The notes under the pieces were generated by a model that saw nothing but the letters and a program-made list of their open reading frames with translations, had not been told where the DNA came from and ran no database searches. From SIG452 sp045540295 (GTDB lineage: Bacteria; Bacillota; Clostridia; UMGS1840), in contig JAZQGY010000015.1 of the NCBI GenBank assembly GCA_045540295.1, positions 27,328 through 91,327 of the forward strand: 64,000 nucleotides of DNA. Direction: 5' to 3'. The position numbers and the translations under genes were made by a program. This document shows positions 40,891 to 50,481 of the stretch, piece after piece (position 1 is the first letter of the stretch; every line of letters begins with the position of its first letter).

Positions 40891-42759
40891 TTATTTTGCT
40901 TCTTTTACTTTGTTGCAGTCTAAATCGGGAGAATAGGTATCTACCATAGCGGCAACGGCATTTTTCACGCCGTCGGGATCGGTATCATAAAGCACGGCTT
41001 TTAAATTCTCCAGCTGTTTGGTTAACTGCGTATATTCGCAGGCAATGGGTTGCCCGATGAAAATCTTGTTATGAGAGGTGTTGGTGAGACCTTCTTCTGC
41101 CATTAAAAGTTCTTCGTATAGCTTTTCGCCGGGACGAAGACCGGATACCTTGATTTCAATATCACGGCCCGGTGTATAGCCGGAAAGACGAATCAGTTTT
41201 TCTGCCAAATCGTAAATTCTGACGGGACGCCCCATATCCAGCACGAAGATTTCTCCACCGGTGGCAAAGCTTGCTGCCTGCAGCACCAGTTGAGCAGCTT
41301 CGGGGATGGTCATAAAATAACGGGTAATGTCTTTATGGGTCACCGTAACAGGGCCGCCGTGTTGAATCTGGCGTTTGAACAGCGGAATGACGGAGCCGTT
41401 GGAGCCTAACACGTTCCCAAATCGCACTGCCACAAAGTCCGTTTCCGAAATAGATTGGATGGACTGGGTAATCATTTCGCAAATACGTTTGGTCGCTCCC
41501 ATAATGTTGGTGGGATTTACCGCTTTATCGGTGGAAATCAGCACAAATTTTTCTGCTTGGTACTTGTGAGCTGTGAGAGCAGTATTGTAGGTGCCGAAGA
41601 CATTGTTTTTGATTGCTTCCTGGGGGCTTTTTTCCATCAGCGGAACGTGTTTGTGCGCTGCTGCGTGGAATACCAGCTGAGGACGGTAAAAATCAAATAA
41701 CTCGTCTAAGCGTTTCTGATCTCGCACAGAGGCGATGATGGTGTCTAAGGATAAATCGGGATACTGATAACGAAGCTCCTGCTGAAGGTCATAAGCATTG
41801 TTTTCGTAGCAGTCTACCACAATTAGTTTTTTGGGGTTATATTTGGCAATCTGACGACATAACTCGGAACCGATAGAGCCGCCGCCTCCGGTCACCAGCA
41901 CCGTTTTTCCGCCAATCTGGGTTTGTAGGCTCTGATTGTCCAGATGAATGGGATCACGCTCTAAAAGGTCTTCGATTTCCACGTCACGAATCGAGTTGGT
42001 GGAAATAGTTTGTTTGTCGGCAATGGATTCGCCGATACCGGGCAAAATTTTGATTTTGCAACCAGTTTCGCTGCAGATGGAAAGAATTTTCTGCAGATCA
42101 TTCTGTTTGGCAGAAGGAATCGCTATGATCATGATTTCAACATTCTGTTCCTTTGCCACTTGGGGAATGTCTTTTCTGGAGCCGAACACACGGTAACCGT
42201 GAATGGAACGGCCCACCTTTTTGGGATTGTCATCAATAATGCCCACAACACTGTATACGTGCTGCTGGTTTCTATGAATGTCTTCAATGAGGAGTTTTGC
42301 GGCAGATCCACCGCCAATAACCAAGGTGTTGGCACCCTCTTTGCTTTTGTGGGGTAAATCCGTTGCCGATAAAATGATACGGATTGCAACACGGGTAATG
42401 ACAATGATGATTACGCTTAAAAAGTCAAAGATAAACATGACTTTGTGAGACAGCACAAAATCAGACCAGAAAAGCTTTAACAGAAACACAGGCAACATAC
42501 CGATTCCAAAAAATGCCATGGTTCTGGCATACTCTCTTAAACTGCTGTATTTCCACAGAGTATTGTAGCAGCGCCCTGCAATCAGGGAAATTGCGGTGCA
42601 GCCTGTGGTCAGAAGCACAGTGTTGAAGGTTTGATCCACAACTTGTTCGGGGACTCCCTCGTCAAAACGTATCATAATAAATGCAAGGTAGGCAAACGCA
42701 ATGCAAATAAAGTCTGCAAGAATCAAACAGTATTTTTTGTATTTTTTAAAATAGTCCAT
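40891..42759 (-). CDS. Membrane nucleotide-sugar 4,6-dehydratase/epimerase (FlaA1/CapD type)
   Basis: 622 residues. Four N-terminal membrane helices (about 10-115) precede a first Rossmann-like domain (about 145-260) and a second SDR domain starting VLVTGGGGSIGSELCRQI near 290. Catalytic region: LISTDKAVNPTNIMGATKR (altered Tyr, Met in place, Lys kept), as in PglF/WbpM-type UDP-GlcNAc 4,6-dehydratases. It probably makes a deoxy-amino sugar for surface glycans. AGAAGG lies about nine bases before the ATG. Divergent from the wzz-cpsD-cpsB genes. Confidence 0.88.
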   Translation of the reverse strand: MDYFKKYKKYCLILADFICIAFAYLAFIMIRFDEGVPEQVVDQTFNTVLLTTGCTAISLIAGRCYNTLWKYSSLREYARTMAFFGIGMLPVFLLKLFWSDFVLSHKVMFIFDFLSVIIIVITRVAIRIILSATDLPHKSKEGANTLVIGGGSAAKLLIEDIHRNQQHVYSVVGIIDDNPKKVGRSIHGYRVFGSRKDIPQVAKEQNVEIMIIAIPSAKQNDLQKILSICSETGCKIKILPGIGESIADKQTISTNSIRDVEIEDLLERDPIHLDNQSLQTQIGGKTVLVTGGGGSIGSELCRQIAKYNPKKLIVVDCYENNAYDLQQELRYQYPDLSLDTIIASVRDQKRLDELFDFYRPQLVFHAAAHKHVPLMEKSPQEAIKNNVFGTYNTALTAHKYQAEKFVLISTDKAVNPTNIMGATKRICEMITQSIQSISETDFVAVRFGNVLGSNGSVIPLFKRQIQHGGPVTVTHKDITRYFMTIPEAAQLVLQAASFATGGEIFVLDMGRPVRIYDLAEKLIRLSGYTPGRDIEIKVSGLRPGEKLYEELLMAEEGLTNTSHNKIFIGQPIACEYTQLTKQLENLKAVLYDTDPDGVKNAVAAMVDTYSPDLDCNKVKEAK

Positions 42760-42831
42760 CGGTTGGTTCCTTCTTTCGCGAGGTTTTTACGCGGTTGGAT
42801 AACTTTATAGAATACGATACTATACAATAAT

Positions 42832-42860
42832 ATCATACAATAAAATCCATGAAAAGTCAA
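42832..42860 (-). promoter_or_regulatory. Promoter for the FlaA1/CapD-like gene
   Basis: Minus strand TTGACT, 17 bases, TATGAT. Confidence 0.7.
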
Positions 42861-42983
42861 GAGAAACTCGCTGTTTTCCCCGAGAAATCCTTTCTTTTTT
42901 TGCAGAAAAACGGCAATTGCTGGTAAAATTTCAATTATGAAAAAGAACCAATGAAAAACTATGCCGAAAAATTAACAAATCGG

Positions 42984-43012
42984 TTGACATTCGGGCAAAA
43001 GAGTGGTATAAT
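42984..43012 (+). promoter_or_regulatory. Promoter for the Wzz/CpsD/CpsB operon
   Basis: TTGACA, 17 bases, TATAAT. The 42760-43074 gap otherwise holds only this and the opposing promoter; an ATG at 43015 is at the promoter and not a start. Confidence 0.82.
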
Positions 43013-43074
43013 AGATGCGGAAAATTGTCTTTTCTTGTATCATAAATTTAAATCCCGGAAAGGAAGCAAACTGT

Positions 43075-43884
43075 ATGGAACGAAATTTCACCGTTAATGA
43101 GATTATCACAATCCTGTTAAAACGTCTGTGGCTGATTGTAACCATGGCATTAATCGGAGGACTGATTGCGTTTTCGTATTCTCAGTATGTGTTACCGAAA
43201 AAATATACCGCTAAGGTTGCGCTTTATGTGTATAATGAAAAAAATGACCCGGTAAATCAGGGATTGAACGTAAATGACTTCAACCTGTCTGCCCGTTTGG
43301 TTAATACCTATATGGTTATTCTAAAGAGTGACACGGTTTTGGAAACTGTTTCTTCGAAAATCAGCAGACTGGGTTTGAACTATAAAGCATCCGAGCTTCG
43401 CGGTATGATTTCCTCCAATGTGTTAGAGGAAACCGAAGTATTTGAAGTTGCTGTTTCCTGCGGAAAGCCTGAACATGCAAAAATTATTGCAGATGCAATT
43501 GAGCAGGTAGCTCCCGATGAAATTATCCGTGTGGTTCGTGCCGGTGCAGTGGAAACGGTGGATAAGGCGTCCCTTCCCACCAAACCCAGCTCCCCCAATG
43601 TTTCGCAGAACACCATTATCGGGATTCTGATTGGGTTGGTGTTAGCTTGCGGTATGGCGTTTATTTTTGAATTGATGAACACCTCCGTAAAATCCAAGGA
43701 AGAACTTACCGAGCAATATAAATTGCCGGTGCTTACCGTGATTCCCAACCTGCAGCACGACAGTTCTTCTCACGGCCGCTACGGTGGAAGATACAGTTAT
43801 CATTATAATTACAGCTACGGCTACGGCTACGGCTCCACTTATCAGTCAGAGCCTGAAAATCCGGAACAAGGAGGAAGTAAATGA
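43075..43884 (+). CDS. Wzz/CpsC-like polysaccharide chain-length and kinase-activator protein
   Basis: 269-residue inner-membrane protein: membrane segments about 18-40 and 180-203, an extracellular Wzz domain between, and a proline-containing TLPTKPSSPN motif before the second helix. The cytosolic C-terminus is unusually rich in Gly and Tyr (GRYGGRYSYHYNYSYGYGYG). Works with a BY-kinase in Firmicutes. The ATG at 43075 follows GGAAAGGA. Overlaps the kinase gene by four bases. Confidence 0.87.
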   Translation: MERNFTVNEIITILLKRLWLIVTMALIGGLIAFSYSQYVLPKKYTAKVALYVYNEKNDPVNQGLNVNDFNLSARLVNTYMVILKSDTVLETVSSKISRLGLNYKASELRGMISSNVLEETEVFEVAVSCGKPEHAKIIADAIEQVAPDEIIRVVRAGAVETVDKASLPTKPSSPNVSQNTIIGILIGLVLACGMAFIFELMNTSVKSKEELTEQYKLPVLTVIPNLQHDSSSHGRYGGRYSYHYNYSYGYGYGSTYQSEPENPEQGGSK

Positions 43885-44795
43885 TGAAAAAACTCAATAA
43901 TCACACTTTCGGTTCTTTGTTCCGTTCCCGTAAACAGGAGAACCAGTCTCATACTTCTCACCGTTCTACCCATCTGATTGATGACAAGACTAATTTTAAC
44001 GTCCGTGAGGCGTATAAAATCGGCAGAACCAATATCCGTTTTGCGCTACCCGAAGAAGAAAGCAGCGTTATTATTGTTACCAGTTCCTGGCCGATGGAAG
44101 GAAAAACCACCAACTGTATTAACCTGGCAATTGCCTTTTCCCAGACCGGTGAAAAGACTTTGCTGATTGACTGTGACTTAAGAAAGCCCCGTATTGCCAA
44201 GGTATTTGGCATTGCGTCCAAAATGGGGTTATCCAATGCATTACGCAGTTTCTGCTCGGTGTCAGAAGCGATTCACACCACGCAGTATGAAAATCTCAGC
44301 GTTATGCCTTCCGGTCATATTCCGCCCAATCCTGCAGAGTTACTTTCTTCTAAGGAAATGCAGGATATGTTGGCTGAACTGAAAAAAGAATACCGCTATA
44401 TTTTGATTGATACTCCGCCTGTGAACTTGTTGGCGGATGCCTTGCTTTTGGCAAGTCACGCCTCCGGCACCGTAATGGTTGCCCGCCAGGGAGTGACTGA
44501 CCATAAGTCTTTGCAGGAAGCACTGGAAAAACTGAAATTTTCCGGTTCAAAGGTATTAGGCTTCCTCTTAAACGATGCTATGGAAGACGGCGGTTCCTAC
44601 TACCGCTACAATATGGGTTACGGCAGATACGGTTACTACAAACGCCGTTACTACAGTAACTATGGCGGCTCCTACGAATATTCCGACAAGAAGAAGGAAA
44701 GAACCCAGGAAAAAGCAGAGCTGCTCAAGAAAATCAGACAGGGTGGCCAAGTTCATGCCGGCGAAAAAGTCACCGTGAAAAAGAAAGATAAATAG
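43881..44795 (+). CDS. CpsD-like bacterial tyrosine autokinase
   Basis: 304-residue BY-kinase of the separate-polypeptide (CpsD/YwqD) type. Walker A region is TSSWPMEGKTTN; most relatives have PGEGKS/T, so the first Gly is Met. Walker A' is LLIDCDLRKPRI and Walker B ILIDTPPVNLLADA. The C-terminus has a Tyr cluster (YYRYNMGYGRYGYYKRRYY) for autophosphorylation. Controls polysaccharide assembly with the Wzz-like protein. Overlaps its gene, so translation is coupled. Confidence 0.9.
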   Translation: MMKKLNNHTFGSLFRSRKQENQSHTSHRSTHLIDDKTNFNVREAYKIGRTNIRFALPEEESSVIIVTSSWPMEGKTTNCINLAIAFSQTGEKTLLIDCDLRKPRIAKVFGIASKMGLSNALRSFCSVSEAIHTTQYENLSVMPSGHIPPNPAELLSSKEMQDMLAELKKEYRYILIDTPPVNLLADALLLASHASGTVMVARQGVTDHKSLQEALEKLKFSGSKVLGFLLNDAMEDGGSYYRYNMGYGRYGYYKRRYYSNYGGSYEYSDKKKERTQEKAELLKKIRQGGQVHAGEKVTVKKKDK

Positions 44796-44836
44796 CATTT
44801 CCCCTTGATATTACCAATCGGAAAGCAGGTGAAAGC

Positions 44837-45622
44837 GTGCTCAAATACGTGGATGTTCATTCTCATATACTGCACCGTCTGGATGACGGGCCTGAGCATA
44901 TTGAAACTTCGCTCAAAATGTTGGAGGAAGAATACCGCCAGAATGTGGAAACGGTGATTTTGACGCCTCATTTTAAAGATGCGGAAAACGCTTTTATTGA
45001 TGATTTTATCCGCAAACGCAATCAAAGAGCCGAGGAACTTCGGCAGTTTGCCAAAGAAAACGGTGCGCAAATTCCTGCCCTTCGTCTGGGTGCGGAGGTG
45101 GCGTTAAACTGTGACCTTTCAGAGATTCCCGGCATTGAAAAGCTGGCGATTGAAGGCACCCGCTACATTTTGGTCGAAATGCCGTATTCCGCTTGGTATG
45201 ACTGGATGTTTGATTCTCTTTATGCACTGATTGCACACTGCAATTTAATTCCCGTGATTGCTCACATTGAGCGGTATTCTCACATGGATAGGAAAAAGCT
45301 CAATAAACTTTCCGCTATGGACGTATATTTTCAGATCAATGCGGAATCCATTTTAGACAGAAGTATGCGAAAATATGTTATCAAAATGATTGAGAAAGAT
45401 GCCATCCATCTGTTGGGAAGCGATTGCCATAATCAGTCGGAGCGTTCCCCCAATCTTTTGGAGGGATACGAATATCTGACGAAAAAAGTATCCGGCGAAT
45501 TTGCGCACTACCTCAATGTAAATGCGCATTTATTGTTAGATAATGAATATATCGAAAAATATGCCAGCAACTATTACCAGGCAGAGCCGGAAAAGGGTTT
45601 TTTCCGACGGCTTTTCCGATAA
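44837..45622 (+). CDS. CpsB/YwqE-like PHP-family tyrosine phosphatase
   Basis: 261-residue Mn-dependent phosphatase that would reverse BY-kinase autophosphorylation. PHP motifs: VDVHSHILHRLDDGP at the N-terminus, LTPHF, LRLGAEVAL, VIAHIERY, and LLGSDCHN. The GTG at 44837 follows AGGTGA; no better start. It closes a wzz-kinase-phosphatase trio; no glycosyltransferases follow here. Confidence 0.92.
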   Translation: MLKYVDVHSHILHRLDDGPEHIETSLKMLEEEYRQNVETVILTPHFKDAENAFIDDFIRKRNQRAEELRQFAKENGAQIPALRLGAEVALNCDLSEIPGIEKLAIEGTRYILVEMPYSAWYDWMFDSLYALIAHCNLIPVIAHIERYSHMDRKKLNKLSAMDVYFQINAESILDRSMRKYVIKMIEKDAIHLLGSDCHNQSERSPNLLEGYEYLTKKVSGEFAHYLNVNAHLLLDNEYIEKYASNYYQAEPEKGFFRRLFR

Positions 45623-45637
45623 GAAAGAGGAGTTATT

Positions 45638-45895
45638 ATGAAATTAAAAGATGGCTTTATGCTCAAAGAAGTGGCAGGCAGCTACATTGTAATCCCTGTG
45701 GGGCAGGTAGACTTCACCGCCATGATTACCGTAAATGAAACAGGAGCTTTTTTGTGGGAGCTTTTGGGAGATGACTGTGATATGGCGCATCTTGTTGCAA
45801 AAATGACTGCAGAATACGATATCGACGAAGCCACCGCAACACGGGATATCGAAGCATTTTTGAAAATTCTTTCCGATAATAACTTAATGGAATAA
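45638..45895 (+). CDS. PqqD-like (RRE-type) protein
   Basis: 85 residues with a winged-helix PqqD fold pattern: MLKEVAGSYIVIPVG, then TVNETGAFLWELLGDDCDMAHLVAKMTAEYDID and IEAFLKILSDNNLM. PqqD-like domains bind leader peptides of ribosomally made peptides; stand-alone versions also occur beside sugar and surface loci. GAGGAG lies before the ATG. 15 bases after the phosphatase gene and five before the next gene, so operonic with both. Confidence 0.85.
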   Translation: MKLKDGFMLKEVAGSYIVIPVGQVDFTAMITVNETGAFLWELLGDDCDMAHLVAKMTAEYDIDEATATRDIEAFLKILSDNNLME

Positions 45896-45899
45896 TGTT

Positions 45900-46370
45900 A
45901 TGGAACCGACAAAGAAGATTGCAGATGTTGCTCTGATGGGAGCCGTCACCGAGGAAGCACTTCTTCGGGGAAACACGGTCCGTCTGACGGTGACGGGGAA
46001 CAGTATGTATCCCCTTTTTCATTCCAAACGGGACACCGTTACGCTGTCTCCTGCAGAACACATCCGAAAATATGATATCACCTTTCACAAGCGGGCGGAT
46101 GGCAGATACATTTTGCACCGGGTACTAAAAGTGCAAAAGGACGGCACCTACCTGATTGCAGGTGATAATGAGTTAAAAACCGAGCCTCCGGTACGGCGGG
46201 AGCAGATATTCGGAGTAGTCACCGAGTATACCCGTTGGGGCAAAACGAAAAAACCGAAAGGCGTCCGCTATTGGTTTTATGTCCGCATTTGGCATCTGTT
46301 GATGCCGTGGCGCTGGAAAATTGTAAATTTTCGGTTGCGTCATGCCAGAAAAAAACGTGGAGAACAGTAA
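45900..46370 (+). CDS. S24/S26 signal-peptidase-like protein
   Basis: 156 residues. VTGNSMYPLFHSKRDTVTL matches the Ser-Met box of S24/S26 (LexA/signal peptidase) enzymes, and YDITFHKRADGRYILHRVLK matches the box III region. The usual Lys general base appears to be replaced or shifted (HKRADGRY), so activity is not assured. DNELKTEPPV is a box IV-like segment. The C-terminus is basic and aromatic (YWFYVRIWHLLMPW), perhaps membrane-associated. Likely to process a peptide exported by the adjacent ABC protein (inference). Confidence 0.78.
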   Translation: MEPTKKIADVALMGAVTEEALLRGNTVRLTVTGNSMYPLFHSKRDTVTLSPAEHIRKYDITFHKRADGRYILHRVLKVQKDGTYLIAGDNELKTEPPVRREQIFGVVTEYTRWGKTKKPKGVRYWFYVRIWHLLMPWRWKIVNFRLRHARKKRGEQ

Positions 46371-46371
46371 C

Positions 46372-47973
46372 ATGAAGAAGAACAGTCAACTCAAATGGCT
46401 TTTAAAAAGAACCGGCACCAAAATGTATTGGAAGCTGGCTCTTTTAACCTTGCTCGGAGTTGTGATGTCATACCTGGGTGTGCGGTTTGCAATAGTGTCG
46501 AAAGACCTTTTAGACATTGCCTCTCATTCAGTGGAGGGGGACTTGTCCGCACAGATTATTCGGCTGGTGTGGATGCTGGTTCTTCTGTTGGCAAGTCAGA
46601 CCTTCTATTCTTTATATAATGCAAGAGTCAGCGGGCAGTACGGCATCCGCTTGAAGGAGTATGTGTTTCGCACCTGTCTGGAGCGGGATTGGCAGGAAAT
46701 CGGCAACATCCATTCCGGCGAATTGATTAACCGTATTCATTCTGACGTCAACGTGATTGTGACAGGTGTGATGCTGCTGGTGCCTAACCTGGTGTCCCTG
46801 TTGGTGCGGATTGTGTTAAGCTTCTATGAAATGTTCCGTTTAGACAGTCTGTTGGCGCTGATTTGTTTAATTTTAGCACCTTTTATTCTGTTGGCAGCGC
46901 GTCTGTATTCCTCCCGCATGAAAAAGCTTCATAAAAAATGCATGGAAACAGACGGCAAGACCAAATCCTTTATGCAGGAGATTCTGCAGAATCTTTTGGT
47001 CATCAAGGCATACCGTGTGGAAGATGCGGTGGTGGATGAATCCCGTACCTTTCAGCTATTTCACTTTAAATTCACCTTAAAACGTAATCACATCAGTATT
47101 TTGATGAATATATTGTTCTATCTGGCATTAACCGCAAGCTACTATGTGGCAATGGGTTATTGTGCTTGGAAGCTGTCGTTGGGACTGATGACCTTTGGTA
47201 CTCTGATGGCGATTTTGCAGTTGGTCAATCAGGTGCAAACTCCCTTTAAAGATTTATCTGCCATTGTGCCTCAGTATTTTTCCACCATAGCATCGGCAGA
47301 GCGTCTGCAGGAGCTGGAAAACATCCCTGCTGACCGCCGTATGGTTTTAGCAGACGATTCTAAACCCGTTGTGGAAATCAAAAACATGAATTTCTCCTAC
47401 GGAGACGAAGTGATTTTCCAAAATGCGGATTTTACGATGAAGGATTGCGAGTTTATTGCTATTTCCGGCATTTCCGGTATCGGAAAATCCACTCTGCTCA
47501 AGCTGATTATGGGGATACTCACTCCAAATGACGGCGAAGTTCTCTGTCATCGGGAGTCTGCCTATGTGCCCCAGGGGAATATGATTCTTTCCGGCACCAT
47601 TCGGGAAAACATTGCTTTTTACCGCAGTGTCCGTGAGGAAGACATTATAAAAGCCGCCAAAACTGCGGAAATTTATGATTTTATTCAGACTTTGCCTGAC
47701 GGGTTTGACACTATTTTAGGCGAAAAAGGACTGGGCCTTTCCGAAGGTCAGGTGCAGCGACTTGCCATTGCAAGAGCTGTTTATATGGATGCACCGCTGT
47801 TTTTACTGGATGAATGTACTTCTGCCTTGGACGAAGCCACCGAGCATAAGGTGTTGACCAACTTGAAAGCGATTCCGGGTAAATCTCTCATCATTATTTC
47901 TCATAAGCAAGCTGCCTTTGATATGGCAGACAGACGGATTGCTGTGGAAGATCATAAGATTGCAGAATTATAG
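46372..47973 (+). CDS. ABC exporter, fused permease and ATPase (no C39 peptidase)
   Basis: 533-residue half-transporter: six membrane helices in about residues 20-300, then an ATPase with Walker A SGIGKST, signature LSEGQVQRLAIARA, Walker B LFLLDECTSALDE and an H-loop IIISHK. It lacks an N-terminal C39 peptidase, so any leader removal would fall to the adjacent S24/S26-like protein. The ATG at 46372 follows GGAG and starts two bases after the previous stop. Substrate not known: a peptide or glycan is possible. Confidence 0.9.
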   Translation: MKKNSQLKWLLKRTGTKMYWKLALLTLLGVVMSYLGVRFAIVSKDLLDIASHSVEGDLSAQIIRLVWMLVLLLASQTFYSLYNARVSGQYGIRLKEYVFRTCLERDWQEIGNIHSGELINRIHSDVNVIVTGVMLLVPNLVSLLVRIVLSFYEMFRLDSLLALICLILAPFILLAARLYSSRMKKLHKKCMETDGKTKSFMQEILQNLLVIKAYRVEDAVVDESRTFQLFHFKFTLKRNHISILMNILFYLALTASYYVAMGYCAWKLSLGLMTFGTLMAILQLVNQVQTPFKDLSAIVPQYFSTIASAERLQELENIPADRRMVLADDSKPVVEIKNMNFSYGDEVIFQNADFTMKDCEFIAISGISGIGKSTLLKLIMGILTPNDGEVLCHRESAYVPQGNMILSGTIRENIAFYRSVREEDIIKAAKTAEIYDFIQTLPDGFDTILGEKGLGLSEGQVQRLAIARAVYMDAPLFLLDECTSALDEATEHKVLTNLKAIPGKSLIIISHKQAAFDMADRRIAVEDHKIAEL

Positions 47974-48003
47974 CATGTAACCGTTCTTTGAAAGACCAAA
48001 GCC

Positions 48004-48123
48004 TTCCCCTTGTCATTCCGAGCTTCCCCTTGTCATTCCGAGCGAATGCGAGGAATCTCACCGTAAGGTGCCCGATTCGATGTAAAGAGATCCTTCGTCG
48101 TTACCGCTCCTCAGAATGACAGA
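48004..48123. repeat. Family E repeat (TGTCATTCCGAG type)
   Basis: Two CCTTGTCATTCCGAGC starts, AGGAATCTCACCG, then GAGATCCTTCGTCG and CTCAGAATGACAG as the inverted end. Similar copies at 50482 and 53104. The rest of the 47974-48477 gap is AT-rich with no gene seen. Confidence 0.75.
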
Positions 48124-48399
48124 AGAGCGCCGTTGCTCCAGCCCACTATATATTATATATAATAGTATAGGAAATTTTCATATAATTTTCAGAATAAAGC
48201 AGCAGAAAATATCCAAATCCATAAAATTTGCCACATGAGAAACCAAAAATCTGCTGAAAAATGCGGATTCCCCAAGAATTGTGGAAAAATTCTGTGGAAA
48301 TAGCAAAACGAAATAAGATTCCAGCAGTTATTTGTTCATTTTGCACAAAAATACGAAAGTGAATTTTACAAATAATTTTCATTTTTTTTTAAAAAAGGG

Positions 48400-48428
48400 T
48401 TGACCAAAAAAAATCCCTATGCTATAAT
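48400..48428 (+). promoter_or_regulatory. Promoter for the secreted stalk-protein gene
   Basis: TTGACC, 17 bases, TATAAT. Confidence 0.78.
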
Positions 48429-48477
48429 TATCATAGTAAAATAGCTTATTGTCTGAGGATGGGAGGCGATTTCATCT

Positions 48478-49110
48478 ATGATTAAGCGGATTTTGTGGAT
48501 GCTTTTAGCACTCTCATTGTGTATGACCAACTTAGTTTTCGCAGAAGATTCTGCTTCCGGTGAGGAGGTAGGCTCTCTTGTTGTCGTTGAAAATGCCGAG
48601 GAACCGGAGGTTGTCCGTCTTCGGAAAGCAGGGGTAATCTTTCTGCAAATCGGAAATTTCGCCGCTGTTACCGATGGCAAACTTACCCGGATTGACCTTG
48701 CCAACAAAAGCGTAATTCCGTATATTAAAAATGATAGAACCATGGTTCCCCTCCGATTCTTAGCAGAGTCAATGGGTGCAACTGTGGGTTATAATGATCA
48801 GACCCGTGGCATTACCGTTACTTTGGGTGAATCAGTCCTGGAGCTTACCGTGGATGAGAAAGCATATCTCTTAAACGGTGAAGCATACGAAATGGACTGT
48901 GCTGCAGAAATTGTGGAGGATAGAACCTTTGTTCCCGTACGCTTCGTATCAGAAGCACTGGGAAAAGCTGTTAAATGGCTTGAGGTAGAACGCATGGTGG
49001 TTGTTACCGAAGTAGAATCCCCCTGGGAGGAAACCGGTGCAGTAGAACAGGCAGTTCTGGCAGAGGTTCGTTTGAATCTTTCTCCCTTAGGCCGCAATAA
49101 CATCCAGTAA
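48478..49110 (+). CDS. Secreted copper-amine-oxidase-like stalk domain protein (short)
   Basis: 210 residues. Signal peptide MIKRILWMLLALSLCMTNLVFAED, a charged linker, then a stalk (CuAO N1-like) domain with DRTMVPLRFLAESMG and EDRTFVPVRFVSEALG, the two repeats of this family. In Clostridia it is common in exported or wall-linked proteins of unclear role. GGAGG precedes the ATG. A paralogous domain ends the next protein. Confidence 0.85.
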   Translation: MIKRILWMLLALSLCMTNLVFAEDSASGEEVGSLVVVENAEEPEVVRLRKAGVIFLQIGNFAAVTDGKLTRIDLANKSVIPYIKNDRTMVPLRFLAESMGATVGYNDQTRGITVTLGESVLELTVDEKAYLLNGEAYEMDCAAEIVEDRTFVPVRFVSEALGKAVKWLEVERMVVVTEVESPWEETGAVEQAVLAEVRLNLSPLGRNNIQ

Positions 49111-49177
49111 TTTCGATATTTCGTCAAAAGTTGCCTCCCCAAATGGGAGAGAACATCACAGAAAGGATATGATTCCA

Positions 49178-50440
49178 ATGGCAAAAAAACTGTTCGCACT
49201 GATTATGGTACTGATTATGGCTTGCTCCTGCTTCGTATTTGCAGAAGAAGCTGTGTTAGATGGCACTACCGAAGAAATTCAGGGAGATATTATGCTGATT
49301 TCCGAAGAAGCTGAAACTCCGGTTGCCGAAGCACCGGCAGCAGATAAGGCAAAAGTTGTGTTTGATGTATCCGCTCCCGATGCAGACGGCTATTTCACCG
49401 TAGACATCACTCTTTACAATGCAACCTATAAAGGCATCATTTCCACCATTTCCTATAATCCGGAAGTAGTTGCTCCTGTGAACAAAGATACCAAAGAAGT
49501 CACCACTGATCTTATGGAAGCATTAACCTGCCCCACCGTAGCAAAGGATCTGGAAACCGGCGAAGAAATTGCAAATTGGCAGTCTTTTAATGGCTCTAAA
49601 ATGAGTGACGGGCTCATTGGATTTTTCACTGTAATTAACAATAAAGTTGCTCTTCCCAATACCATCGTTTCTGCAAAGTATCATGCTTTAGCTGACGAAA
49701 ATGGTCTGGCAATTGCTCAGATTACTATGAAGAAACTGTCTGATGAACCGGTTGAGTTTTCCTTGGTATCCGACAAAGGTGTTACCGCTGGTATGATGGT
49801 TGTTAACTCCTATGGTATGCAGGATTGCACCGTAGAATTTAATTATGCAGATGGCAAAACTGATTCCGCAGATATTGAAGGAGTAAAAGATATTACTACT
49901 TCCGATAAAACCGAAGGCGTCGACATGACTATTCGTAAACAGTTAAGAGCAGAAAATGTAATTTTCCTGCAGATTAACAACTACGGTACTGTTGGAAACG
50001 GTACCTTAAAATGGGTAGACAAAGATAACAAAGAAGTTCGCCCCTATATTAAAGATGACAGAACCTTAATTCCCCTGCGCTACATTGCAGAAGAATTAAA
50101 ATGTAAGGTAGAATATAAAGAAGACACCAGAGAAATCCTCATTGAAAACGGCAGAACCAAACTGGTATTCCAGATTGGCTCCACCACCTACACCAATGAT
50201 GGTCTGAAAAAGACCATGGATGCTGCTCCCGAAATTATGCAGGACAGAACCTTCGTTCCCCTGCGTGCAGTTGCAGAAGCATTAAACTGCGACGTGCAGT
50301 GGTTGGAAGCGCAGAGAATGGTAATCGTTTCTCCTGCAAACTATCCCTGGAATGCAGAAAACGATGTAGAAAAACAGCTGATGTCTGAAATTATGCTGAT
50401 GCTCACACTTCGTGACTACGCATACGCATCCGCACAGTAG
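49178..50440 (+). CDS. Secreted protein with cohesin-like and stalk domains
   Basis: 420 residues. Signal peptide AKKLFALIMVLIMACSCFVFAEE; a cohesin-like beta-sandwich at about 45-225 (VVFDVSAPDADGYFTV, TISYNPEVVAPV); then a stalk domain (DRTLIPLRYIAEEL, DRTFVPLRAVAEAL) at about 270-400. The ATG at 49178 has GAAAGGA 10 bases upstream, whereas ATG 49169 touches that site. It may display or anchor dockerin partners such as the neighbour at 50613 (inference). Confidence 0.8.
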   Translation: MAKKLFALIMVLIMACSCFVFAEEAVLDGTTEEIQGDIMLISEEAETPVAEAPAADKAKVVFDVSAPDADGYFTVDITLYNATYKGIISTISYNPEVVAPVNKDTKEVTTDLMEALTCPTVAKDLETGEEIANWQSFNGSKMSDGLIGFFTVINNKVALPNTIVSAKYHALADENGLAIAQITMKKLSDEPVEFSLVSDKGVTAGMMVVNSYGMQDCTVEFNYADGKTDSADIEGVKDITTSDKTEGVDMTIRKQLRAENVIFLQINNYGTVGNGTLKWVDKDNKEVRPYIKDDRTLIPLRYIAEELKCKVEYKEDTREILIENGRTKLVFQIGSTTYTNDGLKKTMDAAPEIMQDRTFVPLRAVAEALNCDVQWLEAQRMVIVSPANYPWNAENDVEKQLMSEIMLMLTLRDYAYASAQ

Positions 50441-50481
50441 TCAATTGATTTAGAAATACCGCTGATTTCTTTCCGTTCTTC

